Source of the DNA: Bradyrhizobium sp. AZCC 2262
GTDB lineage: Bacteria > Pseudomonadota > Alphaproteobacteria > Rhizobiales > Xanthobacteraceae
NCBI RefSeq assembly: GCF_036924535.1
Contig: NZ_JAZHRT010000001.1
Coordinates: 3,410,001 to 3,474,000, forward strand
Reading direction: 5' to 3'
DNA: 64,000 nucleotides
The notes under the pieces were generated by a model. The model did no database searches. It was given only the letters and a program-made list of their open reading frames with translations, and was not told the origin of the DNA. The position numbers were made by a program, and so were the translations under genes. Shown here one piece after another: positions 16,339-25,012 of the stretch. The stretch's first letter is position 1. Each line of letters starts with the position of its first letter.

Positions 16339-19152
16339 TCAGGTCGCCGAGGCCGTGAACTGGCCGATGCGGAAGATGACGAATTCCGCCGGGGCCACGG
16401 GCGCGAGACCGATCTCGCAGACGAGCCGCCCGTTATCGATGTCGTCCTGGGTCATGGTCGTGCGGTCGCACCTGACGAAGAAGGCCTCCTCGGGCGTCGT
16501 TCCCATCAGCGCGCCGCTCTTCCACACACCGATCAGGAACGCGGTTATCGACTCGACGACGCGCGCCCATAGAGCTTCGCTGTTCGGCTCGAACACGATC
16601 CATTGCGTGCCGATGTCGATCGAATGCTCGACAAAGATGAACAGCCGGCGGATGTTGACGTATTTCCATTCCTGGTCGTCCGTCGTGGTGCGGGCCCCCC
16701 ACAGCCTGATGCCGCGCGGCGTCAGATCGCGGATGAGGTTCACACCACTGGGGTTGAGCACGTCCTGCTCGCCGGCCGTGAAAGGCAGGACGACATCGGT
16801 GATGTTGCGCACCACCTCGTTGGCCGGCGCCTTGTGAACGCCAACGGTGTTGTCGGAGCGGGCATAGATGCCGGCGGCGTAGCCCGATGGCGGGAAGTTT
16901 TCGACCCTGCCATTGATCGGGTTCAACGCCTTCAGCCATGGCGCATAGTAGGCGCCGTATTTGCTGCTGTAGTTGTTCCGGTGCGCCAGCAGGGACACGA
17001 CATCGAGGGCATTCTGGGGCGCATCGAGCACGGCGATGCGGTAGCGCAGGCGCTCGGCATGGGATAGCAGCGCCTGCTGCACGGTCTCGACGGTTACGCC
17101 GGGCACGGCGACGATGGCGATGTCGTCGCGTTCCGACAAGGCCTCGATGCCGGTGCGCCGGCCGGGACCCAGATCGCTGCCGATCAGGTCGTTGTCGGTC
17201 AGCGCCGTGCCGTTGGAGCCGCCACCCAACCATTTCGGCCTGCCGTTGGCGGTGACCGGCGCCTGCGCGAAGCCTGTTCCTTGCGGCGCGACAGGCGCCA
17301 CGGTGACGAGCGCCGAGCCGATCTCCGCATCGTTGATGCGGTCGGCATAGTAGCGCAGGCCGGCATCGGTCGATTGGTCATTGTTCCAGGTCAGCCCCTC
17401 GAAGGTTTCACTGACGACGCCGCCTTCCGAGATCACAACGTCGATCTCGCAGGTCCTGAGATAGACGTGGCGGGCCGCGGGGTCGGCCGGGAGGTCGATG
17501 GTGGTGCCGGCGCCCAGAGCCAGCGGCGTGGTGAACCGTACGGTTCTGGCGCCAGTGTCGACGGCCTCGACGACCAGCTCGATCTTCGCGGCACCGGTGT
17601 CGAGCTCGACCTTGGCGCCGGTATAGAAGCTCGCGGTGCTGGTGACACGCACCACCTGCGTGCCGTCGGCGGCGACGCCGAGCGCGTCGGCCGCGACCCA
17701 TGTGGCCGACGTGACGGCCGCCGGAAATTCGCCGGCCACCGTGGCCAGGAACACCTGGTTGTTCGCGGGGTCGACGAGCAGCACATGGGCCGGATCGGCG
17801 GCGCCGTTGGCTGCGATCGACAAGGGCTCGAGGCTGCCGGCGCGCTGCGGGGCGGCAAGGCCCGCGACGCTACCGAGAAAGATACGGTTGATCACCGGGT
17901 TGCCCCGGCCAGTCGTGGTGATACGGGCCTCAGCGGGACCGGCTTCGGCGGTTGCGAGCCCAGGCGCCGCCAGCGTCACATGCTGTCCGGCCGCGATCTC
18001 CTCGGCGACGCGCACGGCAGTGATGCTGACATCGGTCGTGACGCCGCCGGTGTCGACGCGCACCACGTCGCCGTTACGGAGCAGCATGGCGATGTCGTGG
18101 GGTAGTGCCGCAGGCCCAAATGGCCCGGCGCCAGCCGTCATATCGATCGCAAAAGCGGCGGGAGCCGCACCCAGCGTCACAGCTGTGCCGAGCGGGCCGC
18201 CGCGGTCGACGAGCAAGATATTGGCCCCGCCTGTATGATCGTTTCCGGCGCCGCCGCCGACAACGCTGAAGGTCACGTCGCCGTCGGCAATGGCCTGCAC
18301 CGTGAGGTTTTGGTTGGCTCCGATCCTGATGACGTCACCGGTACGCATGCGGCGAAGCGCGGGCGCGGTGAACTCGATAGTGGTTTGCGCGGCAGCCAGC
18401 GGGAACACGGCCACATCGATCAGCGGATCCTGGCGACCGAAGGACATCGCCGGCAGCGTCACCGGCGCACGGTCGCGCGGCCGGACCTCGACAGCAATCC
18501 TGTCGCCATCGACACCGCGATTCCTAGCGGAGAATGTCGGCCCGCCGCCATTGACCAGGGCGTTGGCCGGTGCGCCGTTATCGATCAGGAACACCGTGTT
18601 GTCGGGATCGAGGGTCACGCCGCCGGGGATTTGCGTGCCGGCGTCGGTGGTAACGATGTTGCGTGTCGCATCGTAGCTTGCGACGGTGACCTGACGGCTT
18701 TCGGCAAACGGACTGTTGGCGTCCGGCCTCGTCCATACGTGCAGGATGGTGCCGTCGCCGACCCCGCGCAGCGCATTGAGGCGGATATTGCGCGTCGGGC
18801 CACGAACCGTGACGCCGGGAGCAAGCTTCAATACGATGCCTTGTTCGATGGCGATCTGCGATCGCAGCGCGTCGCCCGGCAGCACGCGCACCACGTAGCA
18901 GCGCGCGCCGCCATTTTCGAAGAAGGACTTCACGGAATGACCGAGATAGTCGCCAAGGCCAACCACCGGCGAGATGGGATCGCCGTACAAGCGGCGGAAC
19001 TGCGCGAAGCTCGAGACGAACTGGGCGCGGCCCTCGGGCCCCTTGCGCGCGGCGCCTACAAAGCCCGCGGTGCTGGTCGACACGCCCTGTATCGGCTTGC
19101 CGCGGTAGGACGTCTCTTCGATGTAGACACCGGGATGAAGATATTCAGGCAT
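16339..19152 (-). CDS. Large contractile sheath protein with long insertion
   Basis: 937 residues, roughly twice the length of a minimal sheath subunit. Residues 1-105 (EYLHPGVYIEETSYRGKPIQ, TAGFVGAARKGPEG, SFFENGGARCYVVRV) and about 590-937 (PNSEALWARVVESITAFLIG, KSGALMGTTPEEAFFVRCD, APAEFVIFRIGQF) make the conserved sheath core. Between them, about 480 residues form repeated small beta modules with motifs such as RTGDVIRIG and LRNGDVVRVDTGG. Insertions at this place project from the outer surface of the sheath in known CIS. Similar LRDGDVI modules appear in the gpI-like fusion protein at 4483-7170. Start ATG at 19152, 26 bp after the preceding gene. Confidence 0.95.
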   Translation of the reverse strand: MPEYLHPGVYIEETSYRGKPIQGVSTSTAGFVGAARKGPEGRAQFVSSFAQFRRLYGDPISPVVGLGDYLGHSVKSFFENGGARCYVVRVLPGDALRSQIAIEQGIVLKLAPGVTVRGPTRNIRLNALRGVGDGTILHVWTRPDANSPFAESRQVTVASYDATRNIVTTDAGTQIPGGVTLDPDNTVFLIDNGAPANALVNGGGPTFSARNRGVDGDRIAVEVRPRDRAPVTLPAMSFGRQDPLIDVAVFPLAAAQTTIEFTAPALRRMRTGDVIRIGANQNLTVQAIADGDVTFSVVGGGAGNDHTGGANILLVDRGGPLGTAVTLGAAPAAFAIDMTAGAGPFGPAALPHDIAMLLRNGDVVRVDTGGVTTDVSITAVRVAEEIAAGQHVTLAAPGLATAEAGPAEARITTTGRGNPVINRIFLGSVAGLAAPQRAGSLEPLSIAANGAADPAHVLLVDPANNQVFLATVAGEFPAAVTSATWVAADALGVAADGTQVVRVTSTASFYTGAKVELDTGAAKIELVVEAVDTGARTVRFTTPLALGAGTTIDLPADPAARHVYLRTCEIDVVISEGGVVSETFEGLTWNNDQSTDAGLRYYADRINDAEIGSALVTVAPVAPQGTGFAQAPVTANGRPKWLGGGSNGTALTDNDLIGSDLGPGRRTGIEALSERDDIAIVAVPGVTVETVQQALLSHAERLRYRIAVLDAPQNALDVVSLLAHRNNYSSKYGAYYAPWLKALNPINGRVENFPPSGYAAGIYARSDNTVGVHKAPANEVVRNITDVVLPFTAGEQDVLNPSGVNLIRDLTPRGIRLWGARTTTDDQEWKYVNIRRLFIFVEHSIDIGTQWIVFEPNSEALWARVVESITAFLIGVWKSGALMGTTPEEAFFVRCDRTTMTQDDIDNGRLVCEIGLAPVAPAEFVIFRIGQFTASAT

Positions 19153-19178
19153 GTCGCTCCTCCCTGGGGGACGTGGCG

Positions 19179-19844
19179 CTAGGCAAGGGTGAACAGAACC
19201 CGCGGAACGCTCCGCGGCGCGATGACAAAATTGCTTCCGGCAAAAGCGACGCCGGCCGATGCAGGCACGAAGCGACCGCCGGTCACGGCACGCGGTGTGC
19301 CGCCGGCATCGCTGACGGCAATGGTGAGTGGCACCAGACCGGTATTGCCGGGGGTGAGCCCTCCCGGCGGCAGAAACAGGAATTCACCCGCATCGTTGCT
19401 GCGGTTGAAGCAATCGAAGGGCCGGCCCTGGCGGGCGATGCGGACCGTCAGGTTCTGGGCATTGGCGCCGACGAGCTTGCCGCGCACACCGGTGGCGCTC
19501 GCGGGCGCGGGGGCCGTGGCCTCCGGCCAGACGACGATGTCCATCGGCGTTGCCGGATCGGGCCGCGGCAGCGTCACCTCCGGATCATCTTCCCAACGGG
19601 TCCAGCCGCCGTGGCCGCGCGTGAAGGGCAGCCTCCACAGCACGCGCGACGTGCCGATGGCCAGATTGCGGAAGCGATAGGTGCCGTCGGACTGCCGCGC
19701 GCCGCCACCGCCAGGACGCAACACCGGTCTCGCCAGGCTACCGCCGATACGGACCGGAAATTCGACCTCGGGTGCCGCTCCCGAGAAATGATCGACAAGA
19801 CGGACCGCAAGCGACAGGTGATGAACGATGGAGTCGGCGGTCAT
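19179..19844 (-). CDS. CIS operon protein with carboxypeptidase-regulatory-like fold
   Basis: 221 residues, MTADSIVHHLSLAVRLVDHF onward. Sequence segments such as VRLVDHFSG, GTYRFRNLAIGTSRVLWRLP, and LTVRIARQGRPFDCFNRSND followed by AGEFLFLPPGG look like two consecutive prealbumin-like beta-sandwich repeats (carboxypeptidase-regulatory type), which are usually structural or ligand-binding. No enzyme motif, signal peptide or transmembrane segment is visible. It is translationally coupled (4-bp overlap) to the DUF4255 gene and precedes the sheath gene, so it is probably assembled with the terminal cap or the sheath. The fold assignment is a pattern-based guess. Confidence 0.8.
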   Translation of the reverse strand: MTADSIVHHLSLAVRLVDHFSGAAPEVEFPVRIGGSLARPVLRPGGGGARQSDGTYRFRNLAIGTSRVLWRLPFTRGHGGWTRWEDDPEVTLPRPDPATPMDIVVWPEATAPAPASATGVRGKLVGANAQNLTVRIARQGRPFDCFNRSNDAGEFLFLPPGGLTPGNTGLVPLTIAVSDAGGTPRAVTGGRFVPASAGVAFAGSNFVIAPRSVPRVLFTLA

Positions 19845-20446
19845 GGCACCAGCTCCATGCCGGCTTCGACGACCGGCGCGCCGGCGGCATCCGGCGTGGG
19901 CTCGAGGCTTGCCACGCGCGCGCGATAGACGGCGGACAGATGATAGCCAAGCTCGGCCGCATCCCAGATGCGGTAGTGCTGGTCGATCGGTAGCGACTCC
20001 ATGACGATCTGTAAGCCGTCATCGGGGGCCCAGACCGGCACGGGTTCGAAGAGGTCGCTCCGTCCGACCTCCGCATTGTCATACAGCGCCTGCATGACGG
20101 CGCCGAGAAGGCGCGCCTCCTCGCCGGTGGCCGCGCTGTCGCTGGGAATGTTGTCGTCGCGAACGGCCCATGGCGTAATGAGATATGAGAGCTCGAGCGG
20201 CAGCGACTGCCTGCCATAGGAGCCGTCGGCACGGCGCTGCGGTGGGCGGTTGCGCATTTCGCCGTTGATGCCGATCTGGAACAGGAACACCGAGATGAAT
20301 GGGTCTCTGGCGGCGGCAAGCAGCGGAAAGGCTTCGGCAGAGGCGAGCATCACGGTAACGTTGGGAATGCCGAGGATGGCGATCTGCCGTTCGATCAGCC
20401 TGACGATGGTGCGCCCGGTATTCTCGATCACTCTCCAGTTAGCCAT
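19841..20446 (-). CDS. DUF4255 / Pvc16-type tail terminator cap protein
   Basis: 201 residues. It has the Pvc16 N-terminal domain pattern: an N-terminal helix (VRLIERQIAI), a SVFLFQIGINGEMRN segment near residue 75, RPPQRRADGSYGRQSLPLE, LSYLITPWAV and an EEARLLGAVMQAL helix, with a C-terminal SAVYRARVASLEP. In Afp/PVC the homologue (Afp16) caps the distal end of tube and sheath and sets length together with the tape measure. It is the first gene of the minus-strand CIS operon; a GGAG lies 11 bp before the ATG. The next gene overlaps it by 4 bp. Confidence 0.9.
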   Translation of the reverse strand: MANWRVIENTGRTIVRLIERQIAILGIPNVTVMLASAEAFPLLAAARDPFISVFLFQIGINGEMRNRPPQRRADGSYGRQSLPLELSYLITPWAVRDDNIPSDSAATGEEARLLGAVMQALYDNAEVGRSDLFEPVPVWAPDDGLQIVMESLPIDQHYRIWDAAELGYHLSAVYRARVASLEPTPDAAGAPVVEAGMELVP

Positions 20447-20967
20447 CGCACGTGCTCCGGCTCACGTGGCCTGCCCAGCTTTGCAACGTCGTGGTGAGAG
20501 CTGTCATGCGCTGTCCACTCGTGACGGTCGCGCAAACTCTGCCTTCAAGGTGACGCCGGAGCAAAGGTTGCAATGGTTCAAAGTCGGTCCATCGCTGAAT
20601 TTGGGCAGGCAAGCGCATGATATCGCGCCCGATTCCCGAAACGCCCCGCGTTGCGGACGCAATGCCAGGTTCCAGTCCGCGATCCATGCGCGGGCCTGGA
20701 TCTTCGCCGGCGGGAAGACCTAGATCCTCGGATGAAATGGCTCGTGTGTGACTGCGATTTATCAAGCCATTTTCATGTCGGCGCGATCCAGATCCGATCT
20801 AGCCGCATGCATCCTTCGAAGCGGCAACAGAAACTACGCTGTCCTCACCTGTTCAAAAAAGGTTGGTTTTCGGCGCGCACAAAGTGAACCCTGGCTGGAT
20901 CGCTTGGCGCGTTTGCAAGCCCGACCGGTGATCCTAAGGTCTCGCGAGCTCGCACAGGATCAGGGCA
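20447..20967. promoter_or_regulatory. Divergent intergenic region of the CIS locus
   Basis: This 521-bp gap separates the start of the structural operon (leftward) from the ATPase gene (rightward) and so must hold both promoters if each unit is transcribed on its own. I could not assign a convincing -35/-10 pair or sigma-54 box. It is lower in GC than the flanks around 20740-20880 (a run CAAAAAAGG at about 20855). Short open frames here have no homology I recognise. Confidence 0.45.
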
Positions 20968-23331
20968 ATGGCACGTACACGGATTGCGTTCGCGCCTCGC
21001 GGCCTGCCGCGCATGCTGCAAACGATCTTGCGCGAAACTCTCCAGAGCGTGCCGGACGTCGAAATCGTTTCCGCCGAAGAGTTGAAGGCGGGAGACAGGG
21101 TTGACGCGCTGATCACGGCTGATCCGCTGGCCGCGGCAGAAGCAATCCAGCGCGGCCTTGCAGTCCGTGCGGTGTCGATCCTTCCTGACGGCAACGCGGC
21201 GCAATTATTCCTGCCGGGCCAGCCGGTGCAGAGGATCGATGATATCTCACCCGGCACAGTGCTGTTGGCGCTCGGATTGGCTAAAGCGCCAACGGGCTGG
21301 TTTGCGAAAGTCTTCAGCCGAAATCATTACAAGCCTCCCGACGACGAACCACAACCGCCTTCCGCTCAGCCATCGGCGCCATATCCTTACCGCAGCCTGC
21401 TGGTAAGGCTTTTGGGCCGCATTCTTGCAGCGCGCGGGCAAGAGCGTGCGACGGGCGGTCCGGCAGCCGAGCTTGCCGGTCTCATGCATGAACTTGCCAG
21501 TCGGACCTCGCCGGACGAGAGGCTCCCCGATGGCCTTGCACACATCAAGCAGCTCTTTCAGCTTGGCGAGCTCGAGGCCTCGCTTCTGTTCCTTGCCGCG
21601 CTGGTCGAGGTAGATCCGCTTGCCGCACGATTCATGGGGCTTCTCAACGATCACATGGGAAAGCTCCGTCCCATGCTCGGTCTTGCCGCCGACCTTGGCG
21701 GCTCGCCCGCGGCAATCGCCTGCCACTTCCAAGCCGACGGTCCCTTCTCGCGCTACGATCTAGCACGTCTTGACGGCGAAGGACCGTTCGTCACTCGCTC
21801 CCTTGTCGTTCCCGCCGATCTCTGGCCGTTGCTCCTCGATCTCAAGCGAAAACCGCCGTTTTCATCGGTCAATGTGCGCGGACCGGGTTTCGCCGCGCTG
21901 CCGCTTCCCGACGGAGCAGCCACGGAATTCGAGCGCGTAGCGGCCGGACTCGCGGCCAGGACAATGAACAATCCGATCGTTGTAGTATCGGGCGACGCGG
22001 GATGTGGAAGGTCCGAAATCGCCAAGGGTTTCGCAGCCCGGCTTTGCAGCGATGCAATTATGGTGAGCCCGTCCGAGGTGCCTGACGCCGTGGCGCGACT
22101 TGCGCGCGAGGCCGCTATTTCGGAAAGCGCGGTCATCGTCACGGACGCGGAATTGCTTGCGCCCGAGCTGTGGCGAACGCTCACGCGGGATGTTGGAGCG
22201 CCGCTTCTTGTCACGGCGGCAGCCAAGGCCGTTCCCCGCCTCGCGCAGGATGCCAGCTATCCGGTCCTCAAGGTCGAAAGCCCACGCCGCGATTTGGCGC
22301 AACGCTGCCGCATGTGGCAGGCCGCGTCGCCGGATAGCTGGGAGCCTGGCGAAATCACGGCGCTTGCCGAACGTTTCGACGTCGGGCGAGATGGTATCCA
22401 CGCTGCAATGGGTCTCGCCCGCACGCAGGCTTCTGCCGATGGACGAAGTGATGTCGCTGTTGCCGACGCACGCGTCGCTTGCGAGACACTGCGCGAGGTC
22501 CGTTTTCAGGGTATGGCGGAGGCCCTCCCCTGTCTCTATCGGGCAAGCGACATCGTGCTGCCGCCGAACGTGAAGGCGGAGATCGATCTTGTCATCGCCT
22601 GGGCGCGGCATGGCAGCCGCCTCTTCGGTTCAGACGGACCGGCCCGAGCCCTCAATGCAGGGGGCGGCCTTGCTTGCCTATTCAGCGGCCCCCCCGGGAC
22701 CGGAAAGACCATGGCCGCGCAGATCATCGCCCGGGAAGTGGACTACGCGCTCTACCGCATCGACCTGTCACAGGTGGTCGACAAATATATCGGCGAGAGC
22801 GAGAAGCGGCTCGCGGCCATCCTCGATGAGGCGGAACGCTCGCGCGTCGGCCTGTTCTGCGACGAGGCCGACTGGGCCTTTGGCAAGCGCACCGAACTGC
22901 ACGACAGCCATGATCGCTATGCCAACACAACGGTCGATTTCCTGCTGCAGCGGCTGGAGACCTTCGGTGGCCTCATCATCCTCGCGACCAATCTCCCAGG
23001 TAACATCGACGATGCCTTTCTGCGCCGCATGCAGATATGTGCCGAATTCACTAGGCCCAATGCTGCCGACCGACGTCGCATCTGGGACCGCCTGCTCCCT
23101 GCCGAACGCGGCAGCGATATCGATCTCGACCTCCTGTCCGGTCCATTCGATCTTACCGGCGGCGAAATTCGCAACGCCGTCTATGCGGCGCATCTCCTAG
23201 CGGCCAAAGATGAGGAGCAGCTTTCAATGCGCCATTGTGCCAGGTCGCTGTGGCGCGAGATCGGCAAGATCGGACGGCTGGCCAACACCGACGATTTTGG
23301 CCCATGGGCAAAGTTCATCCAAACGGGGTGA
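20968..23331 (+). CDS. CIS-associated AAA+ ATPase (Afp15-like)
   Basis: 787 residues. The C-terminal AAA+ domain is intact: Walker A GPPGTGKT at residues 574-581, Walker B LFCDEADWAFGKR with D632/E633, a sensor-1 segment (IILATNLPGNIDD) and an arginine-finger region (FLRRM). A second, degenerate P-loop-like segment (VVSGDAGCGRSE) lies near residue 340, suggesting a tandem ATPase with an inactive first copy. AAA+ ATPases of this size (Afp15) are core genes of extracellular CIS loci, needed for tail maturation or recycling. It is divergent from the structural operon. The ATG follows AGGATCAGGG. Its last 17 bp overlap the convergent TolA-like gene. Confidence 0.92.
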   Translation: MARTRIAFAPRGLPRMLQTILRETLQSVPDVEIVSAEELKAGDRVDALITADPLAAAEAIQRGLAVRAVSILPDGNAAQLFLPGQPVQRIDDISPGTVLLALGLAKAPTGWFAKVFSRNHYKPPDDEPQPPSAQPSAPYPYRSLLVRLLGRILAARGQERATGGPAAELAGLMHELASRTSPDERLPDGLAHIKQLFQLGELEASLLFLAALVEVDPLAARFMGLLNDHMGKLRPMLGLAADLGGSPAAIACHFQADGPFSRYDLARLDGEGPFVTRSLVVPADLWPLLLDLKRKPPFSSVNVRGPGFAALPLPDGAATEFERVAAGLAARTMNNPIVVVSGDAGCGRSEIAKGFAARLCSDAIMVSPSEVPDAVARLAREAAISESAVIVTDAELLAPELWRTLTRDVGAPLLVTAAAKAVPRLAQDASYPVLKVESPRRDLAQRCRMWQAASPDSWEPGEITALAERFDVGRDGIHAAMGLARTQASADGRSDVAVADARVACETLREVRFQGMAEALPCLYRASDIVLPPNVKAEIDLVIAWARHGSRLFGSDGPARALNAGGGLACLFSGPPGTGKTMAAQIIAREVDYALYRIDLSQVVDKYIGESEKRLAAILDEAERSRVGLFCDEADWAFGKRTELHDSHDRYANTTVDFLLQRLETFGGLIILATNLPGNIDDAFLRRMQICAEFTRPNAADRRRIWDRLLPAERGSDIDLDLLSGPFDLTGGEIRNAVYAAHLLAAKDEEQLSMRHCARSLWREIGKIGRLANTDDFGPWAKFIQTG

Positions 23332-24058
23332 AGTTTTTGCTTCTCAAGCGACGAGATATCTGCGCGGCGCCAGATGATCTTAGGCGGACGACGACGTCGA
23401 GGGTGCCGCCACCAGACGCCTGACGAGGGACAGTCGCAGAAAGCCTTTCCAATTCGCGCGTGGGGCCTTCCAACCTAGTCTTCTCTTCCGCCCAACGCGC
23501 TTCTTCGACTTTGGATCTCTTCTCGAGAGCCTCTGCCTCAGATTGGATTTTCGCTACCATTTCTTCGTGCTTTTGACGGGCAGCTTCCAACGCTCTTTGC
23601 GCCTTATCAACGGCGACCCGCCGCCGCTCCCGTTCCTTTTGCTGAGCGGCTTCTTCCTTGGCGCGTTCGCGCTCTCGGCGCTTTTGTTCCTTCTCGAAAG
23701 CGAGCGCAGCTTTCCGGTCGGTCGCCGGGTCAGCGGCGCGTTTCAGATGCCTTTGCGACTTTCCTCTGGCAGTGGTTCGAACAGCCCCCTTCGCGCTGCG
23801 CTCGCCAGCGAGATCGGTTGGCAAGTCGGCGTTCACCTTGAAAGGACCACTCGATCCGACAGGACGCTTCAGGACGACGCCCGGTGCCGCCATGGTCGCG
23901 GCAACGACCTCCGGATCCTCGCTTTCCACGGCAGCACCCTGGTGGAAGAGATTGCTGTCGGCGCCCCAAGCTTCCAATGCTGCCTTCATCGACGGCGCCG
24001 CTATGGCCAGGTCGAAGAAGCCAAGGGAGGTCTGATACGGCTTCAGCTTCCTCGCCAT
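23315..24058 (-). CDS. Coiled-coil TolA-like protein
   Basis: 247 residues from the ATG at 24058, chosen because TCCAGGAGAAAGACG directly precedes it. The N-terminal part (MARKLKPYQTSLGFFDLAIA, then SMKAALEAWGADSNLFHQGA) resembles a short domain conserved in rhizobial proteins usually labelled TolA-like cell-envelope proteins. Residues about 120-205 are a long charged alanine/glutamate/lysine/arginine-rich coiled coil (AFEKEQKRRERERAKEEAAQ). The tail is basic. No transmembrane segment or signal peptide is visible, so a true TolA function is doubtful. It ends 17 bp inside the ATPase gene on the opposite strand. A link to the CIS is possible only by position. Confidence 0.78.
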   Translation of the reverse strand: MARKLKPYQTSLGFFDLAIAAPSMKAALEAWGADSNLFHQGAAVESEDPEVVAATMAAPGVVLKRPVGSSGPFKVNADLPTDLAGERSAKGAVRTTARGKSQRHLKRAADPATDRKAALAFEKEQKRRERERAKEEAAQQKERERRRVAVDKAQRALEAARQKHEEMVAKIQSEAEALEKRSKVEEARWAEEKTRLEGPTRELERLSATVPRQASGGGTLDVVVRLRSSGAAQISRRLRSKNFTPFG

Positions 24059-24102
24059 TCGTCTTTCTCCTGGAGCGGGATCATACCACAATCATCGGCA
24101 CC

Positions 24103-24438
24103 ATGAAGAACCTGCTCGAAGCCGCCGGGATCGCGGCCCCGGCATTGTGGGCTGCGTTCCGCTGGCCAGGAATCGTGCGGAGAATCGCCGCCGGCTTCGT
24201 CGTGCTTTTTCTTTCCTTGACGGTCGCGGTGCTCCTTGGGGTCCCCGTGCTCCCCAATGTCACGATCCAGATCTGGCAGAGGATTGGCGCAGCCAGCCTC
24301 GGCGTGTCCGTGCTGTTGCTCACCGCGGGTTTCTGGCCGATCCGATTGACCATCCGATTGAGCAAAGGCTTCTGGCCGATCCGACTGACCAGAGCAAGAC
24401 AAAGTGCCTCAGACGGTCGACCGGATCGGCCGGTTTGA
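24103..24438 (+). CDS. Small hypothetical membrane protein
   Basis: 111 residues with two hydrophobic segments (IAAGFVVLFLSLTVAVLLGV and AASLGVSVLLLTAGFWPI). Near the C-terminus the segment FWPIRLT occurs twice, from a short DNA duplication (TTCTGGCCGATCCGA repeated near 24330 and 24369). No ribosome site is clear and no family is recognised. It starts 44 bp from the divergent TolA-like gene. It may be real or spurious; the two membrane helices argue for real. Confidence 0.35.
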   Translation: MKNLLEAAGIAAPALWAAFRWPGIVRRIAAGFVVLFLSLTVAVLLGVPVLPNVTIQIWQRIGAASLGVSVLLLTAGFWPIRLTIRLSKGFWPIRLTRARQSASDGRPDRPV

Positions 24439-24469
24439 AGAACGCGCAAGTGAGAGCGCCGGGCGCCGA

Positions 24470-24847
24470 TCAGGCCTTTTCCACGTCTCCGCCCGCCTCC
24501 AGCCAGCCCTTGAAGCCGCCGAGATTGCGCACGTTGGAATAACCCATTTCCTTGAGGGTCTTGCCGACGAGCGCTGAGCGTCCACCTGAAGCACAATACG
24601 CAATTACCGTCTTGGCGCGGTCGAATGCTTTGTCGTGCATCGCCGAGGCGGGATCGGCGCGGAACTCGACAAGACCGCGCGGCACGGCAACGGCGCCAGG
24701 CACCTTGCCCGAGGCTGCCACCTCCGCAGGCTCACGAACATCGAGGAACAACACATCAGCCCTGCCCAGCATTCCCTTGGCTTCGTCTGGGCTGATGCGC
24801 GGCACTTCTGCCTCGGCTTCAGCCAATATCGTTTGCACTGTTTTCAT
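24470..24847 (-). CDS. Rhodanese-like sulfurtransferase
   Basis: 125 residues, single rhodanese domain. The active-site loop is CASGGRSA (cysteine near residue 85, after KTVIAY), and DVREPAEVAASGKVPGAVAV is the conserved substrate-domain block; NVRNLGGFKGWLEAGG is the typical C-terminus. The enzyme would transfer sulfane sulfur via the active-site cysteine. The start is ATG 24847, preceded by TTGGAGA; an upstream in-frame start would add nine residues without a ribosome site. It stands alone between the CIS-side genes and a crotonase remnant. Confidence 0.92.
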   Translation of the reverse strand: MKTVQTILAEAEAEVPRISPDEAKGMLGRADVLFLDVREPAEVAASGKVPGAVAVPRGLVEFRADPASAMHDKAFDRAKTVIAYCASGGRSALVGKTLKEMGYSNVRNLGGFKGWLEAGGDVEKA

Positions 24848-25012
24848 CACGTGTTCTCCAAGTGGGCTCGCCACGAACGGCGGTGCTTTGATCTAATCTC
24901 TCATGAAGGTCGCGCAACGCCCAACCGAGATTGGAAGCTCGTCGCAGTCCGCAGAAGCGAGCCATACCCGTGCCGCCGGGATTGCATAGCTGACGGCTTG
25001 ATCCTACCTCCC

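Noticed and set aside
1..20446. Temperate prophage interpretation
   Set aside because: No integrase, repressor, terminase, portal, capsid or attachment site was seen; the AAA+ ATPase and DUF4255 cap are typical of CIS.
20439..20765. Small minus-strand open frame upstream of the cap gene
   Set aside because: No ribosome site, overlaps the cap gene start and has no family; treated as promoter DNA.
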